Shown here in pieces: positions 47,187-59,682 of a stretch of 64,000 bases of DNA. A program made the translations under genes and the position numbers. The notes below the pieces were generated by a model. It was given only the letters and a program-made list of their open reading frames with translations, was not told where the DNA came from and did no database searches. This DNA is from Panagrolaimus kolymaensis (Eukaryota > Nematoda > Chromadorea > Rhabditida > Panagrolaimidae). Every line of letters starts with the position of its first letter. Position 1 is the first letter of the stretch. Location: NCBI GenBank assembly GCA_028622995.1, contig JAJQJQ010000047.1:62001-126000 (forward strand). The letters run 5' to 3'.

Positions 47187-48347
47187 TTATATATATGTAA
47201 AAAAGGTATGGGTAGTTAGCAGTTTGAAAAACCCGGCCGATTGTTTGATTTTTCTATTTATAGATTCTGGGGTAGTTTCATATGGAGATTACGGGAAAAT
47301 TAGTCTTTTTATCATAAGTAAAGATATGCTAATTCAAAAAGTTTTCGTAAAGGTTTGTAAAACCGGGACTTAGCCATTTTTTCACGTTTTTTTTATCATT
47401 TCAAACTTAGTTTGCTCAAATCGTCAATTAGGTGTATTTATCAAACTCAAAAGTCCGGAAAATATTCCTGTAGCAAATTTCATGTAGTATTTGATTTTTA
47501 TAAATTCAACATAATACAACTTGACGGAAATGAGTTCATTTGGGTTTGAATATGTAAATTTTCTCCAAATTTTTTCAATCACTTTTTCTCTTTGGTAGCA
47601 TTGGCGCAATGGGCTGGAATTTTTAGCGATGGTATGAAGGCTCAAAGTTCGAGTTTCTCATGTTTGCTTTGATGGAAAATCATAGGTTTTGATTATTTGA
47701 ATGAAAGGGAATATTATTTAAATAATTTTTTAAAATTATTTGGATAATTAAATATGCAAATTTTTCCAGAAATTTTCATATTTTTAAGAATTTTTTAGTG
47801 ATTGAAGGGATTTAATTAAATGAATGAAGGGGAATTATTTTTAACCATTTTCGGGTGGATTTTTTTGGCGCTTCTCATTATCCATTTTGTGTGGATTTTT
47901 TAATGGTTCTCAAATACCCATTTCGGGTGAATTTTTTAACGGTTCTCAAATACCCATTTCGGGTGGATTTTTTAACGGTTCTCAAATACCCATTTCGGGT
48001 GAATTTTTTAACGGTTCTCAAATACCCATTTCGGGTGAATTTTTTAACGGTTCTCAAATACCCATTTCGGGTGGATTTTTTAACGGTTCTCAAATACCCA
48101 TTTCGGGTGGATTTTTTGACGGTTCTCATTAATCCAATTTGGGTGGATTTTTTAACGGTTCTCATTAATCCAATTTTGGTGAATTAGGAAATCAAAGGCT
48201 TTTCAAGCGCAATGATTCTTTAAGGACCTCAAACCCGAAGGGCTAGCATCAGCTCTTAGTCGTCCAAGGTGATTATCAAATTTGGTGAAGCCCTTTAATA
48301 CGGTTCTCTATTTTTTTAGTTCTGTAACCTAAACGGTTCTCCTAGTT
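47187..48347 (+). repeat. A5 unit (delta)
   Basis: 1,161 bp; flanked by B units on both sides. Post-core GGTAGCATTGGCGCAATGGGCTGG. Its minisatellite (47845-48184) is the most regular, mostly ACCCATTTCGGGTG(G/A)A units. Same length and sequence as A13 by eye. Confidence 0.9.
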
Positions 48348-50033
48348 CCTCTAAACACAGAAAAATTTATGGGAGGTTCCCATCCTATTAAAGTGGTTAG
48401 TAACTATCTTAAAACTAATAATATATCATTATTTAATGCTATTTATCATAATATCTTGGCTTTTTAACAATTAATTAGCATAATTTAAAGTTTTTCGCGA
48501 AAATCTCAGTTTTTTGACTAAAACTTTTTTTCCATCCAATGGTTTAACTATGAACTTTTGTAACGACATGTAAAAATATATATGGAATTTGATTTTCCTT
48601 GCCGTTTTTCCAATAAAGCCTCTGGGTATTTCAAAATCTTCTGCACAAAATTATTTTAAGGTCCAATTTTTTTTTTCAAAAAATCAATGAAAATTTTTTG
48701 CAACATGCATTTTCTCTTCCTTTGTCGCATTTGCTCAGTGGTGGAAGGCGGTGAACTTGCGAATGGATGAAAGTTCGAAACCTCTGCGATGTAAATAATT
48801 TTTTTGAATTTCTTTAACTATAAAATGGAGGGGAATATTATAATTAATTATAAAAATAATTTTTGGGTATATTTGGTTAATAAATATAAGGATAATTATG
48901 GAAAATTAGCATATTTTTTATATTTTTGACCCCAAACAATTATAAAACAATGGAAATTATTTTTAAAAGGGTTTTAAATAAATTTTTGCATATTTATTTA
49001 TGCAAAATATCGAAAATTTTGCATAATTATTTTTGTTTTACTTATAAAATGGTGGATAAATTTGGATATTCAAGTGAATTAAGGTTGATATTAGAGGAGT
49101 TTAGGTGGATATTTGAGAAAGTTTGTGTGGATTATCTCTCATGTTTTGGTGAATTTTTAATGGATCTTTTAACTGTTTTTGGTCTATTTTTATGGATCTT
49201 TTGGTGGATATTAGAAGAGCTACGGGTGGATATTTGACAAAGGTTGATCGATCTTTTGTTTTATTGATCTTTTGGGAAATGGATGTTTGGATGGATGTTT
49301 GGATGGATCTTTATATACCTTTTGGTGGATTATGATGGATCCTCGGGTGGATTTTTTATGGATTTTTGGGTGGATTTTTATCGATCTTTGAGTGGATTTT
49401 AAAAGATTTTTGGATGGATTTCAATGGTTTGGGTGGACTTTAATAGATCTTTTTATTGTATTTGGTGGATTTTAATGGACATTTGAAGAGCTTCAGGGTC
49501 CACGGGTGGAGAATCTTGGATCTTTTGGTTGATCGATCTTTGGGGTAATGTATCTTTGGTTGATCGATCTTTGGGGTAATGTATCTTTGGTTGATCGATC
49601 TTTGGGTGGATGGAACTTTTGGTGGATTTTCGATGGTTTTTGTGTTTATGGATTTTGGGTTTATGGATCTGTGAGTGGATTTTTATGGATTTTTACCGTT
49701 CTTTGAGTGGATTTAGAAAAATTCTTGGATTGATTTTGAATGATCCACGGGTTGATTTTTATGGATCTTCGGGTGGGTTATGATAGATCCTTCCGCGGAA
49801 TTTGAATGATCCTTGAGTGAATTTCCATGGATCTTTCAACTGTTTTCGGTGGATTTTCGTGGATATTTTGGTGGATATTAGGAGAGCTTCGGGTGGATAT
49901 TTGACTAAGGTTGATCGATCTTTTGGTTGATCGATCTTAGGGTGGATGTATCTTTAGGTGGATTTTTATGGATCTCTTTACTGTTTTGGGTGTATTTCTC
50001 GGGATCCTTAAATGGATGGATCCTTAAGTGGAT

Positions 50034-50289
50034 GGATCTTTGGGTTGATGGATCTTTGGGTTGATGGATCTTTGGGTTGATGGATCTTTGGGTTGATGGA
50101 TCTTTGGGTTGATGGATCTTTGGGTTGATGGATCTTTGGGTTGATGGATCTTTGGGTTGATGGATCTTTGGGTTGATGGATCTTTGGGTTGATGGATCTT
50201 TGGGTTGATGGATCTTTGGGTTGATGGATCTTTGGGTTGATGGATCTTTGGGTTGATGGATCTTTGGGTTGATGGATCTTTGGGTTGAT
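50034..50289 (+). repeat. 16 perfect copies of the 16-bp repeat (B2)
   Basis: 256 bp of GGATCTTTGGGTTGAT, the same copy number as in B1. Confidence 0.97.
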
Positions 50290-50308
50290 GGAACAAATTC
50301 TTCACTTC

Positions 50309-50329
50309 AAGGGGCGCGAAGCGCCCCTT
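50309..50329. repeat. GC-rich hairpin with GAA loop (B2)
   Basis: Same 9-bp stem and GAA loop as in B1, 19 bases after the 16-bp array. Confidence 0.9.
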
Positions 50330-50425
50330 TCATTCTTTTACTATAGATGTTTGGTATCAAAATGAAGTGCTCATTCTCCTTTATCTATGTGCCTATATTA
50401 ATATACGTGGATCCCGTGTCACTGG

Positions 50426-51404
50426 TTATATATATGTAAAAAAGGTATGGGTAGTTAGCAGTTTGAAAAACCCGGCCGATTGTTTGATTTTTCTATTTAT
50501 AGATTCTGGGGTAGTTTCATATGGAGATTACGGGAAAATTAGTCTTTTTATCATAAGTAAAGATATGCTAATTCAAAAAGTTTTCGTAAAGGTTTGTAAA
50601 ACCGGGACTTAGCCATTTTTTCACGTTTTTTTTATCATTTCAAACTTAGTTTGCTCAAATCGTCAATTAGGTGTATTTATCAAACTCAAAAGTCCGGAAA
50701 ATATTCCTGTAGCAAATTTCATGTAGTATTTGATTTTTATAAATTCAACATAATACAACTTGACGGAAATGAGTTCATTTGGGTTTGAATATGTAAATTT
50801 TCTCCAAATTTTTTCAATAACTTTTTTTCTTTTGTTGATTTGGCGCAGTGGGATGAAAATTTTTTTGAGGCAAAGGAATTGAAAAGTTCGAGTTTTTGAT
50901 GGTTTTTTTGATGGAACTTCATAGGTTTTATTTATATGTATTAAGGGAATAATTTTTTAATAATTTTTTATAATTATTGGACATAATAAATATGCAAATT
51001 TTTCGAGAAATTTTTATAAATTAAGAAATTTTTAGTGATTGAAGTGATTTAACTTTGAATTTATGGATTAATTATTTTGTACAGATATCGGGTGGATTTT
51101 TTTGACGGTTCTCTAATACCCATTTTGGGTGGATTTTTTAACGGTTCTCATTAATCCAATTTGGGTGGATTTTTTAACGGTTCTCTAATACCAATTTGGG
51201 TGGATTTTTTAACGGTTCTCATTAATCCAATTTTTTGGTGAATTAGGAAATCAAAGGCTTTTCAAGCGCAATGGTTCTTTAAGGACCTCAAACCCGAAGG
51301 GCTAGCATCAGCTCTTAGTCGTCCAAGGTGATTATCAACTTTGGTGAAGCCCTTTAATACGGTTCTCTATTTTTTTAGTTCTGTAACCTAAACGGTTCTC
51401 CTAG
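50426..51404 (+). repeat. A6 unit (gamma)
   Basis: 979 bp, begins the first gamma-beta-beta-prime trimer. Minisatellite 51084-51242. It carries CAATAACTTTTTTTC where the other copies have CAATCACTTTTTCTC. Confidence 0.9.
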
Positions 51405-52138
51405 TTATATATATGTAAAAAAGGTATGGGTAGTTAGCAGTTTGAAAAACCCGGCCGATTGTTTGATTTTTCTATTTATAGATTCTGGGGTAGTTTCATA
51501 TGGAGATTACGGGAAAATTAGTCTTTTTATCATAAGTAAAGATATGCTAATTCAAAAAGTTTTCGTAAAGGTTTGTAAAACCGGGACTTAGCCATTTTTT
51601 CACGTTTTTTTTATCATTTCAAACTTAGTTTGCTCAAATCGTCAATTAGGTGTATTTATCAAACTCAAAAGTCCGGAAAATATTCCTGTAGCAAATTTCA
51701 TGTAGTATTTGATTTTTATAAATTCAACATAATACAACTTGACGGAAATGAGTTCATTTGGGTTTGAATATGTAAATTTTCTCCAAATTTTTTCAATCAC
51801 TTTTTCTCTTTTGTTGCTTTGGCGCAATGGGTTGGAACTTTAAGCGAGGCTATGGAAGTGAAAAGTTCGAGTTTTTGGCGGTTTTTTTGATGAAACTTCA
51901 TAAGTTTTAATTATATTTATAGAGGCTAATAATATTTAAATAATTTTTTAAAATTATTGGACATAACAAATATGCAAATTTTTCAAGAAATTTCCATATA
52001 TTTTAGAATTTTTTAGAGACTTAGGTAATTTAACTTTGAATTTATGGATTAATTATTTTGTACAGATATCGGGTGGATTTTTTTGACGGTTCTCATTAAT
52101 CCAATTTGGGTGGATTTTTTGACGGTTCTCCAATCCCG

Positions 52139-52167
52139 CCGCACCCCGAGCGAAGCGAGGGGTGCGG
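52139..52167. repeat. GC hairpin at the left end of the insertion
   Basis: CCGCACCCC pairs with GGGGTGCGG (9 bp) around an inner GC-GAA-GC mini-hairpin separated by two mismatches. It again contains GCGAAGC, as in the B-unit hairpins. Confidence 0.85.
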
Positions 52168-52541
52168 CTGTTTTAGCTTTCAGTTCGCCCGATCTGCTAA
52201 CCGAAATTTATGATTTTTTTTATTTCGCGTAATTATGTTGATATTAGAGGGCTCTCTAGGGTCAATTTTTCGTCGCATTTACGAATTTCTAAAAAAAATA
52301 GAGTGTTCGATATCATAATTCCATCAAACCGAAAAATCGGCACTGGTAACAATGTCCCGCTGAGCGTTGCAGCAAAGTTACCCCATATTTTGGCTATAAA
52401 AATCGTTTTCTCCACCCTAAATTACCTATATGAGTAAGCTAACTTTAAAAAAAGCCACATAATAATAGATGTATGCCGCTATGGAAATTTAAATTTGTCG
52501 ATTTAGAGCAAAAATATCATTAGCTAAAATTTCTTATTACT

Positions 52542-52614
52542 TGTTGTTTGTGTGGTTTAGGCGTGCGAGGCGCAATTTTATGATATTTATGTAATAGGTT
52601 CGAATCCCCTCAAC
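52542..52614 (+). other. tRNA-like stretch in the insertion
   Basis: GGTTTAGGCGTGCGAGGCGC resembles the D-arm region of a class II tRNA (Leu/Ser type), and AGGTTCGAATCCCC is an excellent B box and T arm. The outer GTTG/CAAC ends pair, but the anticodon arm is not recognisable and internal stems mismatch. It could be a tRNA-derived SINE head or a decayed tRNA. Confidence 0.55.
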
Positions 52615-53928
52615 TTTTTAAAATTTATTGTTTTAATAAAATTCAGACAATAATATCTAATTAATTTTTTATGATTTTTATTAATGTTTTCATAATATAA
52701 ATTATGCAAATTTTTAATGAAATATTAAATTACAAAAAAAATTTAATATAGGAGGCATTTAATTATAAAATGATTGGGGTAATTTTTTAAAAATTAATTT
52801 TAAAGAATAAAAATGATTTTGGCATAATAAATATTCAAATCTTTTGGAAAAATTAACATAAATTTTACTTTTTTGAGAATATTAATGAAATGAAAGCCAA
52901 ATTTTTTCTAACGGTTTTAAATGATTTTTTAATTTCTTAAACTCTTGAATCATTCATATAATAATTTTCTAAAACTAATTGATTGGATTCGCCTTAAATA
53001 CTTTTAGGTATTCTAAAGGCAAAATATAATTAAAAGTATGCTGCATGCTTAGTTCGTGAAAAATAAAAACATAAGTGAACTTTTTTATTAATTTCGGTGA
53101 TTTTAATCGAAAAGTAACTTGAATATTTCCTTCCTAGTAATTTTCATTTTTCGTTTGTTTTCGATTGCTTTTAGCCGCAATTACTGGGCAACTGGACTTC
53201 GCTATTTCGCATACATATTATTATTTTTCTATCAGTTTTTTTTGTATCTTAGCTTGAAATCTTTTATAGTATAATGGAAAATTTTCAAAAAAAAATTGCA
53301 TAGATGTGAATGAAGTTAAACTTTCTTTTCCAAACGCTATGAAATGATTTGTGTAATTTTCATATACATAAAAAAACAGCAAAAACCTGGTTTTGCTTGC
53401 TGCGCAAATTACATGAATTAACTAGCTTGTTCAATGGCTGGAACCTTAACTTTTTCCGAATTGCCCACAAGCTGGTATTAATTTTTAATGGTTCATTGTT
53501 TATTTAGATTTTGGCAAAAAAAAAAGTTACCATTTTAATTTTTTTTTTTTGTCAAATTTCAATAAGCAAAATCATCGACAAAGTTAATTAGCTTCTGACC
53601 AATTCAATAACCCAATAAAATTAGACCGAAAAACTTATTTTCTTTAGATTTTTGCCAAAAAGAGTTTCAAAGGTTTACTTATGTTTCAATTTTTAGGATT
53701 TCATTATTGAAAATAAAGTGATAAAAATAGATACAAGTGATAAAATTGTTGGGGAAAAGCTTTGATTTTTTAAAAGTCAATACAAAAACTTTTTTGAAAA
53801 ATTATTATTAAAAGATAGGCATTAATACGAGTGTCAATTTTGTATTTTTCAATAAAACAAGTAAGATTGCCGACCGGAGGCCAGCGGAGCTTCTAGTATT
53901 ATAATTATTGTTGCAGACGGCTCAAGAG

Positions 53929-54126
53929 ATTAGTGCACAGTATTACTATGTAAAAAAACACGAGGCTGTTCAGGAAAAAAAAACTTTTAGACGGTGGAAG
54001 AGATTAATTTAATTTTAATTGATTTTGCTTTTAGACGGCTAATGAGATTAATTTTTTTATTAGTTTAAATAAATTATTTTATATGTTACACTGAAACAAA
54101 CAGCCGCGCACCGTCTTCGATTTTTA
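53929..54126 (+). repeat. Fold-back left arm (198 bp)
   Basis: Starts ATTAGTGCACAGTATTAC; perfect inverted complement of 54399-54596 as far as I can read, with a 272-bp loop between. Internal words AGACGG..GAGATTAAT recur twice, and once more just outside (53914). Confidence 0.92.
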
Positions 54127-54398
54127 ACAGTTTTTAAAATTTTGGTTGGACAATTAATTTTATTTAAATTATTTGCTTAACATAAATTACCTGTTTTTAA
54201 ACATGTTTTGTTTCGGAAATGAATAGAAAAATTTAATAAAAAAAATTAAAAATTTTGTTACTTACTTTATAATTATTTTTTTTCATTTTATACCTGAAGA
54301 TTTTTACATTAAAAATCTTGCCGAATATACGAAATGGCTTTTTTATTTTATTAAACAAATTTTTTTTAATAATAATTTTTGAAAAAGAAGTTGGGTAG

Positions 54399-54596
54399 TA
54401 AAAATCGAAGACGGTGCGCGGCTGTTTGTTTCAGTGTAACATATAAAATAATTTATTTAAACTAATAAAAAAATTAATCTCATTAGCCGTCTAAAAGCAA
54501 AATCAATTAAAATTAAATTAATCTCTTCCACCGTCTAAAAGTTTTTTTTTCCTGAACAGCCTCGTGTTTTTTTACATAGTAATACTGTGCACTAAT
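54399..54596 (-). repeat. Fold-back right arm (198 bp)
   Basis: Mirror of the left arm, ending GTAATACTGTGCACTAAT at the insertion edge. Two equal-length perfect arms imply a recent origin or active homogenisation. Confidence 0.92.
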
Positions 54597-55038
54597 ACCT
54601 ATTTCGGGTGGATTTTTTGACGGTTCTCTAATACCCATTTTGGGTGGATTTTTTAACGGTTCTCTAATACCAATTTGGGTGGATTTTTTAACGGTTCTAA
54701 TACCATTTTGGGTGGATTTTTTGACGGTTCTCCAATACCCATTTTGGGTGGATTTTTTGACGGTTCTCTAATACCAATTTGGGTGGATTTTTTGACGGTT
54801 CTCTAATACCAATTTGGGTGGATTTTTTAACGGTTCTCATTAATCCAATTTTGGTGAATTAGGAAATCAAAGGCTTTTCAAGCGCAATGGTTCTTTAAGG
54901 ACCTCAAACCCGAAGGGCTAGCATCAGCTCTTAGTCGTCCAAGGTGATTATCAAATTTGGTGAAGCCCTTTAAAACGGTTCTACTTTTTAACACGGTTCT
55001 CTATTTTTTTAGTTCTGTAACCTAAACGGTTCTCCTAG

Positions 55039-56221
55039 TTATATATATGTAAAAAAGGTATGGGTAGTTAGCAGTTTGAAAAACCCGGCCGATTGTTTGA
55101 TTTTTCTATTTATAGATTCTGGGGTAGTTTCATATGGAGATTACGGGAAAATTAGTCTTTTTATCATAAGTAAAGATATGCTAATTCAAAAAGTTTTCGT
55201 AAAGGTTTGTAAAACCGGGACTTAGCCATTTTTTCACGTTTTTTTTATCATTTCAAACTTAGTTTGCTCAAATCGTCAATTAGGTGTATTTATCAAACTC
55301 AAAAGTCCGGAAAATATTCCTGTAGCAAATTTCATGTAGTATTTGATTTTTATAAATTCAACATAATACAACTTGACGGAAATGAGTTCATTTGGGTTTG
55401 AATATGTAAATTTTCTCCAAATTTTTTCAATCACTTTTTCTCTTTTGTTGCTTTGGCGCAATGGGGTGGAACTTTAAGTGAGGCTATGGAAGTGAAAAGT
55501 TCGAGTTTTTTTATGGTTTTTTGATGGAACTTCATAGGTTTTTTTTATATGAATTAAGGGGAATAATTTTTTTATAATTCTTTAAAATTATTGGACATAA
55601 CAAATATGCAAATTTTTCAAGAAATTTCCATATATTTTAGAATTTTTTAGAGACTTAGGTAATTTAACTTTGAATTTATGGATTAATTATTTTGTACAGA
55701 TATCGGGTGGATTTTTTTGACGGTTCTCATTAATCCAATTTGGGTGGATTTTTTGACGGTTCTCTAATACCAATTTGGGTGGATTTTTTGACTGTTCTCA
55801 TTAATCCAATTTGGGTGGATTTTTTGACGGTTCTCCAATACCTATTTCGGGTGGATTTTTTGACGGTTCTCTAATACCAATTTGGGTGGATTTTTTAACG
55901 GTTCTAATACCATTTTGGGTGGATTTTTTAACGGTTCTCTAATACCAATTTGGGTGGATTTTTTAACGGTTCTAATACCATTTTGGGTGGATTTTTTAAC
56001 GGTTCTCTAATACCAATTTGGGTGGATTTTTTAACGGTTCTAATACCAATTTGGGTGAATTAGGAAATCAAAGGCTTTTCAAGCGCAATGATTCTTTAAG
56101 GACCTCAAACCCGAAGGGCTAGCATCAGCTCTTAGTCGTCCAAGGTGATTATCAAATTTGGTGAAGCCCTTTAATACGGTTCTCTATTTTTTTAGTTCTG
56201 TAACCTAAACGGTTCTCCTAG
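55039..56221 (+). repeat. A8 unit (beta-prime)
   Basis: 1,183 bp; post-core TTGCTTTGGCGCAATGGGGTGG and TTTTTTTATATG. Minisatellite 55701-56060. About 32 bp longer than A11 through minisatellite copy number. Confidence 0.9.
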
Positions 56222-57200
56222 TTATATATATGTAAAAAAGGTATGGGTAGTTAGCAGTTTGAAAAACCCGGCCGATTGTTTGATTTTTCTATTTATAGAT
56301 TCTGGGGTAGTTTCATATGGAGATTACGGGAAAATTAGTCTTTTTATCATAAGTAAAGATATGCTAATTCAAAAAGTTTTCGTAAAGGTTTGTAAAACCG
56401 GGACTTAGCCATTTTTTCACGTTTTTTTTATCATTTCAAACTTAGTTTGCTCAAATCGTCAATTAGGTGTATTTATCAAACTCAAAAGTCCGGAAAATAT
56501 TCCTGTAGCAAATTTCATGTAGTATTTGATTTTTATAAATTCAACATAATACAACTTGACGGAAATGAGTTCATTTGGGTTTGAATATGTAAATTTTCTC
56601 CAAATTTTTTCAATCACTTTTTCTCTTTTGTTGATTTGGCGCAGTGGGATGAAAATTTTTTTGAGGCAAAGGAATTGAAAAGTTCGAGTTTTTGATGGTT
56701 TTTTTGATGGAACTTCATAGGTTTTATTTATATGTATTAAGGGAATAATTTTTTAATAATTTTTTATAATTATTGGACATAATAAATATGCAAATTTTTC
56801 GAGAAATTTTTATAAATTAAGAAATTTTTAGTGATTGAAGTGATTTAACTTTGAATTTATGGATTAATTATTTTGTACAGATATCGGGTGGATTTTTTTG
56901 ACGGTTCTCTAATACCCATTTTGGGTGGATTTTTTAACGGTTCTCATTAATCCAATTTGGGTGGATTTTTTAACGGTTCTCTAATACCAATTTGGGTGGA
57001 TTTTTTAACGGTTCTCATTAATCCAATTTTTTGGTGAATTAGGAAATCAAAGGCTTTTCAAGCGCAATGGTTCTTTAAGGACCTCAAACCCGAAGGGCTA
57101 GCATCAGCTCTTAGTCGTCCAAGGTGATTATCAACTTTGGTGAAGCCCTTTAATACGGTTCTCTATTTTTTTAGTTCTGTAACCTAAACGGTTCTCCTAG
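56222..57200 (+). repeat. A9 unit (gamma)
   Basis: 979 bp, same length as A6, and opens the second gamma-beta-beta-prime trimer. Minisatellite 56881-57040. Confidence 0.9.
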
Positions 57201-58531
57201 TTATATATATGTAAAAAAGGTATGGGTAGTTAGCAGTTTGAAAAACCCGGCCGATTGTTTGATTTTTCTATTTATAGATTCTGGGGTAGTTTCATATGGA
57301 GATTACGGGAAAATTAGTCTTTTTATCATAAGTAAAGATATGCTAATTCAAAAAGTTTTCGTAATATATGTAAAAAAGGTATGGGTAGTTAGCAGTTTGA
57401 AAAACCCGGCCGATTGTTTGATTTTTCTATTTATAGATTCTGGGGTAGTTTCATATGGAGATTACGGGAAAATTAGTCTTTTTATCATAAGTAAAGATAT
57501 GCTAATTCAAAAAGTTTTCGTAAAGGTTTGTAAAACCGGGACTTAGCCATTTTTTCACGTTTTTTTTATCATTTCAAACTTAGTTTGCTCAAATCGTCAA
57601 TTAGGTGTATTTATCAAACTCAAAAGTCCGGAAAATATTCCTGTAGCAAATTTCATGTAGTATTTGATTTTTATAAATTCAACATAATACAACTTGACGG
57701 AAATGAGTTCATTTGGGTTTGAATATGTAAATTTTCTCCAAATTTTTTCAATCACTTTTTCTCTTTTGTTGCTTTGGCGCAATGGGTTGGAACTTTAAGC
57801 GAGGCTATGGAAGTGAAAAGTTCGAGTTTTTGGCGGTTTTTTTGATGAAACTTCATAAGTTTTAATTATATTTATAGAGGCTAATAATATTTAAATAATT
57901 TTTTAAAATTATTGGACATAACAAATATGCAAATTTTTCAAGAAATTTCCATATATTTTAGAATTTTTTAGAGACTTAGGTAATTTAACTTTGAATTTAT
58001 GGATTAATTATTTTGTACAGATATCGGGTGGATTTTTTTGACGGTTCTCATTAATCCAATTTGGGTGGATTTTTTGACGGTTCTCCAATACCTATTTCGG
58101 GTGGATTTTTTGACGGTTCTCTAATACCCATTTTGGGTGGATTTTTTAACGGTTCTCTAATACCAATTTGGGTGGATTTTTTAACGGTTCTAATACCATT
58201 TTGGGTGGATTTTTTGACGGTTCTCCAATACCCATTTTGGGTGGATTTTTTGACGGTTCTCTAATACCAATTTGGGTGGATTTTTTGACGGTTCTCTAAT
58301 ACCAATTTGGGTGGATTTTTTAACGGTTCTCATTAATCCAATTTTGGTGAATTAGGAAATCAAAGGCTTTTCAAGCGCAATGGTTCTTTAAGGACCTCAA
58401 ACCCGAAGGGCTAGCATCAGCTCTTAGTCGTCCAAGGTGATTATCAAATTTGGTGAAGCCCTTTAAAACGGTTCTACTTTTTAACACGGTTCTCTATTTT
58501 TTTAGTTCTGTAACCTAAACGGTTCTCCTAG
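57201..58531 (+). repeat. A10 unit (beta) with internal 163-bp tandem duplication
   Basis: The first 163 bp (intron plus most of the second Hsp70-like exon) are repeated immediately; the junction TTTTCGTAATATATGTAAAA lies near 57362, with a few bases of microhomology. It also provides the empty site for the A7 insertion. Minisatellite 58021-58352. Confidence 0.92.
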
Positions 58532-59682
58532 TTATATATATGTAAAAAAGGTATGGGTAGTTAGCAGTTTGAAAAACCCGGCCGATTGTTTGATTTTTCT
58601 ATTTATAGATTCTGGGGTAGTTTCATATGGAGATTACGGGAAAATTAGTCTTTTTATCATAAGTAAAGATATGCTAATTCAAAAAGTTTTCGTAAAGGTT
58701 TGTAAAACCGGGACTTAGCCATTTTTTCACGTTTTTTTTATCATTTCAAACTTAGTTTGCTCAAATCGTCAATTAGGTGTATTTATCAAACTCAAAAGTC
58801 CGGAAAATATTCCTGTAGCAAATTTCATGTAGTATTTGATTTTTATAAATTCAACATAATACAACTTGACGGAAATGAGTTCATTTGGGTTTGAATATGT
58901 AAATTTTCTCCAAATTTTTTCAATCACTTTTTCTCTTTTGTTGCTTTGGCGCAATGGGGTGGAACTTTAAGTGAGGCTATGGAAGTGAAAAGTTCGAGTT
59001 TTTTTATGGTTTTTTGATGGAACTTCATAGGTTTTTTTTATATGAATTAAGGGGAATAATTTTTTTATAATTCTTTAAAATTATTGGACATAACAAATAT
59101 GCAAATTTTTCAAGAAATTTCCATATATTTTAGAATTTTTTAGAGACTTAGGTAATTTAACTTTGAATTTATGGATTAATTATTTTGTACAGATATCGGG
59201 TGGATTTTTTTGACGGTTCTCATTAATCCAATTTGGGTGGATTTTTTGACGGTTCTCTAATACCAATTTGGGTGGATTTTTTGACTGTTCTCATTAATCC
59301 AATTTGGGTGGATTTTTTGACGGTTCTCCAATACCTATTTCGGGTGGATTTTTTGACGGTTCTCTAATACCCATTTTGGGTGGATTTTTTAACGGTTCTC
59401 TAATACCAATTTGGGTGGATTTTTTAACGGTTCTAATACCATTTTGGGTGGATTTTTTAACGGTTCTCTAATACCAATTTGGGTGGATTTTTTAACGGTT
59501 CTAATACCAATTTGGGTGAATTAGGAAATCAAAGGCTTTTCAAGCGCAATGATTCTTTAAGGACCTCAAACCCGAAGGGCTAGCATCAGCTCTTAGTCGT
59601 CCAAGGTGATTATCAAATTTGGTGAAGCCCTTTAATACGGTTCTCTATTTTTTTAGTTCTGTAACCTAAACGGTTCTCCTAG
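58532..59682 (+). repeat. A11 unit (beta-prime)
   Basis: 1,151 bp; partner of A8 in the trimer. Minisatellite 59192-59522. Confidence 0.9.

Larger units (their letters stand above)
48348..50425 (+). repeat. B2 unit
   Basis: 2,078 bp, 31 bp longer than B1 because one GATCGATCTTTGGGGTAATG-containing unit is duplicated near 49540-49590. Otherwise nearly identical to B1; the base after the 16-bp array differs slightly (AATTCTTCAC versus AATTCGTCAC). Confidence 0.9.
52134..54595 (+). mobile_element. Helitron-like or fold-back insertion inside A7
   Basis: 2,462-bp insertion with no multi-base target duplication beyond the ambiguous AAT. Comparison with A10 gives the empty site TTCTCCAATACCTATTTCGGG (58081 onwards) exactly. 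Read as A|T insertion, the left end starts TC (TCCCGCCGCACC) and the right end finishes CTAA followed by T, which are Helitron terminal rules (5' TC, 3' CTRR, target AT). It has no helicase or Rep coding. Inside lie a GC hairpin at the left end, a tRNA-like stretch, a GC island ending CTAG-T (53869-53896) and a large fold-back at the right end. The alternative is a DNA transposon with 2-3 bp target duplication (AT/AAT), or nested elements. Confidence 0.7.
51405..55038 (+). repeat. A7 unit (beta), interrupted by a 2.46-kb insertion
   Basis: Its minisatellite (52067-52133, then 54596-54858) is split by the insertion. Without it the unit would be 1,172 bp and match A10, including the tail variant TTTAAAACGGTTCTAC seen only in these two units. 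Confidence 0.9.

Noticed and set aside
47878..48165. Repeated peptides on both strands over the 35-bp minisatellite
   Set aside because: Frames open on both strands of the same tandem repeat; a property of the repeat, not genes.
52542..52614. Functional tRNA gene
   Set aside because: B box is good, but the anticodon arm and most stems do not pair.
53929..54596. The fold-back as a stand-alone MITE with TA target duplication
   Set aside because: Possible ends (TA flanking GTGCAC) exist, but the empty site in A10 shows that the whole 52134-54595 block is absent there, so a separate insertion is not required; kept only as an alternative.
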